Part shown: in pieces, positions 55,547 through 64,000 of the stretch
Numbering within the stretch: position 1 is the first letter of the stretch
Layout of the letters: every line of letters begins with the position of its first letter
Assembly (NCBI GenBank): GCA_023213315.1
Contig: JAKCPI010015902.1
Span: 62,001 to 126,000, forward strand
Length of the DNA: 64,000 nt
DNA from: Euborellia annulipes
Taxonomy: Eukaryota > Arthropoda > Insecta > Dermaptera > Anisolabididae
Reading direction: 5' to 3'
Notes under the pieces: model-generated
Databases searched by the model: none
Seen by the model: the letters and a program-made list of their open reading frames with translations, nothing else
Told to the model about the DNA's origin: nothing
Made by a program: the position numbers and the translations under genes

Positions 55547-58500
55547 CAATATATTGACTGCCTTACTCACAGTCAATTTGAGCGTTGGTTGAAAAAATTC
55601 CATCTTTTAAAACAAAACTCTACCTTGTTAATATAATACAATGTTTCGGTTACACCCTTCATCAGGTGATGCATTATCTGCATAAACAATGATTTTAAGT
55701 GAGAAGTCATCACCTAATGATGATTTCAGAAATAGTGCCCGAAATGTTGTTGTATTTTAGTATATTAAAAGTTAATAAACATTTTTTATATTATGAATTA
55801 CTAAATAATTATCAACAAATGATGCAAAAATGTCTTTTATTTTTACTAACTTTTATATAATAAATGAAGTCGGTTTGTTTACATGTGAAGGGGATCTTTG
55901 AATTCAAAATAAATTAAATTTTACGTAATATTATAAATGAGTATTTATCCGCATGAATGAAATAATATGACTAACAATTGTAAGTATTTTTGTGACTCCA
56001 TTCATAGGGCCTATTTTGTAAAATTATTAAGGCTATTAAAATTTATTTGAAGGGTGGGAGGAGCAATTTATTTTTTTAACAAGCCGTTATATAAAGTGGT
56101 AGTCATTCATTTCTGGTGTATATGTAAGCTGTTTACCACTCTCGCTGATTGGCCAGAGCACTGAGGTGGGCGGAGTCAGAGAGGGAAATTTAAAACTTTA
56201 AAATTTCGCAATTGCTCGCCAAAGGCGGTCTTCAAAGACTGGCAATTATATAAATTAAAAAAAAAAATCTATTTGTTTTTGCGATAAAATATAAAATTTA
56301 ATACTTTTTTTTTTGAATTTTTACTTCTTGCTTGATGAGGGTTTTTAGTATTATACATACATGTATATACTTTAAATAACATATGCCGATGGCTACCGGG
56401 GGACGTTCCCCATGCTGATTTCCCAGGGCCACTTCACCCGAGGTTTGCTTGACTTATTGATCTACTAAGTAAATGGTTACCAGGTCCCTGGCTATAAATA
56501 GTTGTTAAATAATAAAATATGTTCTTCTCATGTCCAAACTTTCAAAGAGTAGTGTATATAAATATATATATTTTTTTCAAAGCCCTCCTGCCCTCAAAAT
56601 GCTGGCTGGCGCACGTAACCAGCAAATTACTTTTTTATTTTTCATTTGCACGGCGCACTCTGATTCTTTTTTTTTTTTTTTTTGGAAGGATGAATGTGTG
56701 TGTTACGCCATTTTTTTTTTTAGTATAAAATTTGTTTTCAATTTAACATTTTAGATCGAAGATTCAATTAATTTGAATTCGTTTAATCTGCAAATGAATT
56801 ATATTATTTTGTAGATTCAAAATTCATTAAATTAAATAAAAAATTCTCATGGAAATAAGTAGTTATAAAGCACATTTTTATTTTATTATTGTAGTTGTAG
56901 GCTATTATATGTGGTGGAGTAATAAATTTTTTCTTAGTGTATTATTGTAGATTTTTTTTCCATTATTTTTGAAGGCGTTTCACACTTAATCCTCCCTATT
57001 AGCCACCAACAATTTTTTTTTTGCACGGACCAAATGAAATTCTATTCTATTTTTCTGGTGGTTGTTAATCGGAGCCTTTGATGTCACAATTGACAGTGAC
57101 ATCTTGATTACATAATCGAGATTTTTCCAAATTTATTTTCATTCAATTGACTCCTTTACAGCATCATCTAGATTTCGGCCAATATTTTTTGATTTTTTTT
57201 TTTAGCATGATAAATATTACAATTTTTGTTTTGTAGAATTTTTTGTAGCACCATTTTTTTTTTCGCTGTTCAAAATAGATGCTGAAAAGGGTGTTGATTA
57301 AAACTTGGCAAAATTCTTTTTAAATTCCGATTGCATGCGATGCATTTGTTCATGTGTGGTCCAAATGTCCAGCTCCAGTTTGTTTAAAAAAGTTCAGTAT
57401 CGTGTCATTTATTATTTTGCAAACATACATATATACGTATTATATAATTGACCCTGTAAAATTATGTATTCAAATTCAATTATAGATTTTTTATTTTTGG
57501 AATCGTGACTATTTTTGCAAAAAGTTGCATGTAGGCATTATAGAAAACCATCTATATATCTATATTCAATGTATAACAACATGCTATTGTTATTGTTTAA
57601 TAATACAAATGCTTTATAATACGAGCAAAAAAAACTAATATTTATATAGTGCTTTAGAATGGGAAAAGCGAAAAAATAATTAGCGGCTGCGGCATGTACA
57701 AAAGAGCAAATTTTATTTTTTATTTTTATAAAATAAAATTTATTTGATTTATTCAATAATATGTTGAGAATTTTTTTTTAATTCTGTACCTGTTAGGTAA
57801 ACTGATTAAAAAAAATAAATTTTTTAGAAACTATTTAATAGTAAATTAAATTTTATCCTATTTGCAAATAGATTTAGAAGCAAGTTAACAAAACTGAGAT
57901 GATATCTTGGATTAAAATACGAATTCTTAAATTATATTATTAAATTAAAAATTAAATTAAATTAATTATTAAATTAAAATACGTAAATATTAAAGTAATT
58001 TCTGACAAGTAAAAAAAAAAAAAAAAAAAAAGGGAGATAAGACCATGGGAATTGAATAATGACATGTCGTTACTAGATTACTTTGGACCAGTTTCATCAT
58101 TCAAGGTAAAGTGACGAATTTAATCAAGAAATAACTAACTAAAGAATAGTAAACAATAAATTTCTTTGGTTATTACAAAAAACGAGCAACAAACTTTAAA
58201 TTCAGTCAGTAAATTAATAAATGCCCTGTGTTTCTAACTTGTTTTGTCATTAAATATTAAAAAGAACTGGATAAGTTGATTAATTAATAAAATATGGGGT
58301 CAGCAAAAAAATTGCAACAAAATTTGTAGAGAACGAACAAAACAAAAAGAAATTTCATGAGAATTTTGTATCACTATTTCGACCTTTATGCTAAGGCTAG
58401 CAACCATAGGCTAAGGTCTTATTTAAAACTGGAAAATCTGTGATAAGTAGTTTGAGGGGCGAGTCTCAAAAAACCGTTAATAGCCAATTGAGAAGCTGGT

Positions 58501-60594
58501 TACTCTAAGCGGCAAGAGATGGCGTTAGTTCTGCCGATAGGGAAACAAGCATTTTAGTCCATTTCATTAGTAATATTCCAGAAATTAATTAATGACAAAA
58601 AATTAATTAAAAAAAAAAAAAATTCGAAAATCAAAAAAGTATAAGTTGTAGATATTTTAAATAAAGTTACTTGACCTTGAGTGATGATGGTTAGCCAACA
58701 GAAGGAAAAGTCTATTCTAATAGTAAATAACCTCTCAGGTACAGATATATTTATATTCCTACACTTTTATTTATTTTATTTCACCCCCCCCCCCATATTT
58801 ATACCTAACTAATTAATAAGTTTTGACCCCCGCCGCCGCCGCCGCTGCTTTCTTACTTACACGGTGTATAAAAAAAAAAAATACTCGACTGTGGGGAAAA
58901 TTAAAAAATTTGTGTTTATCACGGAGCTTTGAGCTTTCTGCATGCAGTACTACGCTTTAATGGATAATGGCCAATTTATATGTCATTAACGTGATTTTTA
59001 TTTATTTTTATTTTAACGATGAAAAAAAAAAAAAAATTGGAAACGCTTATCGCTCCGTGATTGCATTAACGACCATCTCATTTCATTTATTTTATTTTTG
59101 TTTCATTTTATCATTTCGCATCTTCACTACACCTCAGTCGAGTTCTATGTGTTGTACTTAATGATTTGATATTTATTTATTTCCCTAGGATTTGGAAGGC
59201 ACGGTAGCGCCTAGGCTATTTGGCAAATGCACGGTGCAATTTGACAGAGTTCAATTTATTATTCTTTCTCTCTCTCTTTCTCTCTGTTTCTTTATTTCTT
59301 TCTCTATTATCGCCCCATCTGTGTATTTACTAACATCACCAAAAGTACTCATCATTTATCCTTCACGACTTGTTATCAAAAAGTTCTTTTTCTCGGTTAA
59401 ATAATAATTTATTAGAAAATGTTACAGATGGTAGAATATTATAAATAATCATAAAACCAAATTGCTTGTAAATTAAAATTTTGAAAAAAAAAAATATATA
59501 TATATAATCAATTATTGAAATCTGGGAGCGTTAGTAGAAATAGATTTTTTAACAGAGCTCAATCTATGAGACCGTAAATAAATTTCATTTCTAAAGTATG
59601 CGAGAAAAAGCTAATAGAATTCATATTTAAAAAATTTAGCAAAGTCACAGACTATCCAAGGGATTAAGGATTTTAATTATAAAAAGAGATTACAGAGGTA
59701 GGGTTCATGCCTCTTGTACTAGGGGTTCGTTTCCTTTCGCAAGTAATGACATTTTTCTAATTTATATTGGCTATGACTTAATTTAGAAAAGGATATAAAT
59801 GGCCTAAGATGCTAAAAAAAAATATTATAAATTGTAGAAGTAACTTTCTTTGAGATATCAACCGCGGAAATTATGATGGCCTAGAAAGATCATTTCTATA
59901 TCTGGAGGGGAGGGGGTGATGAATTTTTCTTTTTTAACTTAGGCTATATTTAGAAAACTATTTTGCACTTTCTACGTAAATAATTTGGTGAGTGCAATGC
60001 TAAAATTACAATTATTAATGAAACATACGAAATAATTCCAAAGTAAAAGACAAGAATAAATAATTTTTATTCCATAATTTTACTCGAAAGAACAGGTAGA
60101 TGTTTTCTTGATCTTTCAACGCTAATCGAAATCGCGACCATTTCTGGGTATCTATCTCAGTTACTTACAGGCGTATTTGATTTGTGCTGCACTCTAGCGG
60201 GGAATTTTTAAAACTTGGGCTAAGTGAAAAAGGAGAGTTATGTTCTAATTTTATTTAATAACAATTAGGCTCAATGTAATATGTAATCGTTGGACTTCAT
60301 GGTGGCAGTTTTCTTTTTTTATGATGACACTGTAACTTGAGGGTTTCGATGAGTACTGACGAGTCACATACACAGCTAGACTAACATTGCACCGGGCTCT
60401 TTGCACAGAGTATTCGTATCAATTCCCTTGGATAAAAAATTTTATTTTTTCAAAATTTATTTATTTTTTTTTAATTTTCTTACAATATATCCAAGTGAAG
60501 ATACGTCTTTTTATGAGTGTTTGTATTTTATTTTACATCATCTTCTACATATTCAGTTTGTTAATATACAAATTTTTCTCTTTTCCTGAGTCAG
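55547..60594. other. CadN intron 9, remainder
   Basis: AT-rich. It holds the hammerhead-like core at 55643-55665 with a decayed inverted partner at about 55705-55755. A CCG tract lies at 58830-58850 and TC-rich sequence at about 59262-59305. A weak tRNA-like B-box (GGGGTTCGTTTCC) occurs near 59723, and a segment at 60185-60230 resembles the GCTGC...TTTTAAA part of 36.9 kb. I see no further alternative exon. Confidence 0.5.
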
Positions 60595-60784
60595 TTCGGG
60601 CATCGAAGGGAATCCGACCGTTTTCTATCGCCTGATGCCAGGGTCTACAGCGCAGACTAATAAATTGCATACATTTTATCTACAACAACGGACGGATAAC
60701 GGGTTCACTTGGGCGGATATAAAAGTCAATCATCCACTAGATTACGAGACTATAAAAGAGTATAATTTAACTATACGAGTCGAG
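60595..60784 (+). CDS. CadN: CadN exon 10 of this window
   Basis: Starts by finishing a Ser codon (AG from 9a or 9b plus T), then SGIEGNPTVFYRLMPGSTAQ, TNKLHTFYLQQRTDNGFTWA, DIKVNHPLDYETIKEYNLTI, RVE. LDYE is the mid-repeat calcium-site motif. The acceptor is TTTTCCTGAGTCAG with a T-rich tract; the donor is GTAAGC (60785), phase 0. The reading frame is open well into the intron, so the end is set by the donor and by continuity with NNGAQQLASE of exon 11. Confidence 0.96.
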
Positions 60785-62978
60785 GTAAGCTTTATGCATT
60801 TTATGTTTTTAACACCTATAAATTAAATTAACTGCAAATAATAATATCTTAAGATAATTTTTTTTTTTTACGTCAAAACAACTTTCCATCTCAATGATTT
60901 AAAATTTTCCACACACAATATTTATTCTCTCTTTTTCCGGATTATTTAATATCATAAAAAAAAAAATAATAATAAAAATGTATAATAATAAATTAACATA
61001 ACTCGTAAAAAAATAATTTATTCTCAAATTAATTTGAATTCCTATGTTTATCTTTTTTGAATAAATAAATCTAATAAATATTTTTTATCATTTGATATTA
61101 TTATAGTATTAAATTTTTATATTCAATCAGGAGTGTCACTTAGAGGAGATTCAAAGCAATTATTTTAATTAATATTCAATAGATAAAAAATTATGGCCCG
61201 GGATAGACTATATCATATAAATATCTAAACAGTTAATTAATATTTATTAACTCAAATATCCGAAAATAAACTAGATGACGACAGAATCTATCTGCTACCA
61301 GGTGCGTTATTCATCCATCTCAAACAATATAATTAATGAAAGATGAGTCAAAATTATTTTGTTTCATTAATTCTGTTATTGTCGTGGTTTAATATATTGA
61401 TATAAATTATAGTAAATCTAGTGTATGTTGATTTTATTTGAATGAATCAATATACACTACATAGTTATATCAACATTTAACTAATACATAATTCAAGAAC
61501 ACTGATCTTATGCTCATCTCATTTTTATTTAAAAAAATCTTGGGACCCAATTTCGAAACGTCATAAAATAAATAGACAGTGTCCATTATTCTCTATATAA
61601 TAAGATTTTAAGAACCCATACTCTGGGTACATAACTAAATATTTCTATCAGGGCTATATTTTTCCTATTTTGACTAACATTTAATAAAGATCTATTCAAA
61701 AAGTATAAATCACTTGTTTTAGTATTATTTACTATAAAATAGCAATAAAAACATGAGCAATAAACTTGAAAAGACCCTCTTGGTGGTAGCTATCCAGGTC
61801 TTATAAAATTTTCACCCACAGCTATTAATGTAATGGAGGGCAACATTAAACAAACATTAAATCTTACTATTAACAACCTCTTTGGATTTGCTGGTATTAA
61901 TAAACCGAAATAGAGAGCTATTCTATTATTCCTTCTAACCTATTTAGCTATAGGTATATATAATTAATATCTACAGTATTTACTCGCCTGAGTTGCTATC
62001 AATTTACATGTAAATTTTTATTAAAAAATTTTTGCTGAAAGAATATTTAACAATCTATTGTTTATCATTCAAAAAGAAGTACGATTGCCTAACAAGCGCT
62101 TAAACCCTAAAGCCTATTATCATTGCCTTTATATAGGCCTATATGATTATGTTAAGCACCTCGGATAAATTAACGAGAGAGTTTGATAGGTGGATCCATT
62201 CAATCCAATGAAAATGAAAATGAAATATGACTTTGCTTGAATTAGGCGTATTATCTGCAGACAATGGGGGGAATATTAACACTTGAAAAGAAATAATATT
62301 ATTATTATTATTTTCTAAAATGTTGATTAGCTTGATTAATCAAAAATAAAAATATTTTTTTTAAAGCGTAAAGAAAAATTTTCGGACCAAAATATTTTTG
62401 TTGCCAATCGACGTTTTAGCGGACTAAACGGCATCTATCTTTAGGATGAAGTTGTTAAAAAAATCTATACTTCACGGTCTTCTTCAACTGTGCAAAATTT
62501 GAGTGTATTTTAATTGAATGAGGCAGTGAAATTAAATCCTGAAGATGAGTGGCGTTTAGATCTTCAAAACGTCGACAGACTACAAATAAAATGTTTTTGT
62601 TTTCACCTTCCTTCATATCTCTTTTGATGATCTAATGTATTTTTTTTAAATTTTTGCATTGTTTTTTTTTGGACATGTTAACCCATTGCTTAAACTGAAA
62701 TTGAGAAAAATGAAACAGTGCGAGTATAGACTATATTTTTATTTTTTGATTTGTTGACCAACTAATCGGCACGATTTTAGTTTATTTAAAAAAACTCCTT
62801 GCCAAAAACCCAATAAAGTTTAAAAGTGATAGGCTATTTTAAGTTGGAAGCAAAAAAAAAAAAAAATTAAATTGTTTCAATTAGTTAGATTCGGCAAATA
62901 TACTGATTTAGGGAGAATCTCAAAGGGGTGAGCCCAAAATTAGGGATACCAAGTAAAAAACACCAGAAAATACTTCTT
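60785..62978. other. CadN intron 10, left part
   Basis: AT-rich with few recognisable elements. An inverted pair around 62395-62455 and 62535-62590 carries hammerhead-like wording (CCTGAAGATGAG ... AAAACGTCGAC), so it is probably another decayed Penelope-like remnant. No exon is seen. Confidence 0.5.
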
Positions 62979-63213
62979 TTTTTTTAACACTCACACTTTT
63001 TTCTCATTCACACTCACACAGTCTTTTCGGCAACTTAGGCCATATAAGACTTGCGATAACCGTTGTAATGAATATATCTATTGGGGGTCCAGGCATTCTT
63101 ATTTAAGCCATTTGGTATCCAAATGACTTAAATAAAATCATCGGACTGCCTGGGATCCGAATCCGCGACCCTTGGAATAGAAGGCCATCACGCTAGCCAC
63201 TAGACCAAGCCCG
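62979..63213 (-). repeat. tRNA-derived SINE, copy 4
   Basis: Minus-strand copy: A-box-like TTGGTCTAGTGGCTAGCGTG, B-box GCGGATTCGGATCCC, body GGCAGTCCGATGATTTTATT, and a tail of GTGTGAGTGTG then poly-A. The A-box is very like tRNA-Glu/Asp/Gly. The T-rich flanks make the duplication unclear. Confidence 0.88.
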
Positions 63214-63821
63214 AGGCCTCTTTTCTTTTTTTAAAATACAATACAATTACAAAATTACTAGCATAATTATTAAATTTATTGTATTATAGAGCTTAATATC
63301 TGGTCATGGCTCGGTTCCCATGGGGGGGGGGGGGGGGTTTGAACCCCAAAACCCCTCCCCAGGGCTACGCCTTTGATTGTAAATAAAAAATAAAATCAAC
63401 AAAAAAGGTAAAAAATTTAAATTTTTTGCTGAATAAATCTAATAAAATAAATTTGGTATCTATATGAAAATAAGAGAAAGTAAAAAGATTGAGAAATATT
63501 TTTATTAGTAATTAAATAGATGAATTTTTCTAAATCATTTTTAAGACTATCTATTGTATATTTATTTAAGTTAATTGTAAGCCAATATAATTCCAATCAA
63601 TAGAGAATCGCTGATTCTGAAATCTTGAAACTAGAGCTTTACAAGAGATGGATTAATAGTATAATAGATCTATTGTCTTAATCAATTTAATGATCAAATA
63701 TTATACATGACAATCCATCTTAAATGCAGTTAATTGATTTATGGTAATCATAATAAATATTTGTTGAGTGAAATATAACAATAAATTGTTTATAATTAAT
63801 ATATAAAATCTTTTGTTCTAG

Positions 63822-64000
63822 AATAATGGCGCCCAACAATTAGCCTCGGAGGCAACAGTTTTTATAATGTTAGAAGACGTGAATGACGAAATTCCGTTAT
63901 TCACAGAACGTGAACAAGAAACGGTTCTAGAAGGGGAGCCAATAGGAACGAAAGTAACACAAGTTAATGCAATCGACAAAGATGGAACGTTCCCCAATAA
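63822..64000 (+). CDS. CadN: CadN exon 11 of this window, cut by the right edge
   Basis: Reads NNGAQQLASEATVFIMLEDV, NDEIPLFTEREQETVLEGEP, IGTKVTQVNAIDKDGTFPN and runs off the window. DVNDEIPLF is a canonical calcium linker and AIDKDG the first calcium site of the next repeat body. The acceptor is TTTTGTTCTAG; phase 0 from exon 10 (RVE-NNGA). The rest of the ectodomain, membrane segment and catenin-binding tail must follow downstream. Confidence 0.96.

Noticed and set aside
45382..60594. A third copy of alternative exon 9
   Set aside because: I looked for the DVVDR, PPxWD and VYGP wording with splice sites and found only 9a and 9b. A strongly diverged copy cannot be excluded by eye.

Overview
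This is a eukaryotic nuclear genomic window: AT-rich, intron-rich and full of transposons. Its only protein-coding gene that I recognise is a partial neural-cadherin gene of the arthropod classical-cadherin type (CadN / DN-cadherin). Twelve coding exons lie on the + strand from 22691 to the right edge of the window. Ten are constitutive and two are alternatives to each other. They read colinearly with no missing residues against the insect CadN ectodomain as I remember it, and every intron is GT-AG. An arthropod is the best supported source. I cannot place it to order, because no alignment could be run.

Layout. 1-22690 holds no coding exon that I recognise. It is probably a long upstream CadN intron or 5' flanking DNA, and 10.4-20.6 kb of it is a dense nest of elements inserted into one another. 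22691-45381 carries exons 1-8 (numbered within this window), split by introns of 0.9-6.8 kb that contain short hAT-like elements, a SINE, a 5'-truncated LINE and several fold-back elements. After an 8.8 kb intron come two homologous exons in tandem, 9a (54195-54388) and 9b (54941-55131). Exon 10 (60595-60784) and the start of exon 11 (63822 to the edge) follow.

How the gene works. The exons encode cadherin (EC) repeats of the extracellular region, read from inter-repeat linkers such as DVNDEPPYF, DVNDNAPKF, DVNDNKPIF, DVNDNPPLF and DVNDEIPLF. Exons 9a and 9b encode alternative versions of the same stretch. They have the same entry phase (0) and exit phase (2), so only transcripts with exactly one of them keep the frame. 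Drosophila CadN is known to have mutually exclusive exon pairs, and this looks like the conserved ectodomain pair. Exon 6 carries one extra A in an A-run that shifts the frame. It is most simply a sequencing or assembly error.

Repeats. The clearest are: a tRNA-derived SINE family (two copies with verified 12-13 bp target-site duplications); at least seven hAT-type short elements with perfect 8-bp duplications; an element family starting TCTGGTGTGAC with a terminal hairpin and an internal CA/TG microsatellite, one copy having an empty-site counterpart in the same window; a LINE tail with a 14-bp duplication; and a recurring set of fold-back elements whose arms hold hammerhead-ribozyme-like cores (CTGANGA, short stem, GAAAC), as known from Penelope-like elements. 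An 8.9 kb block (11055-19969) is flanked by the same 8-bp repeat on both sides.
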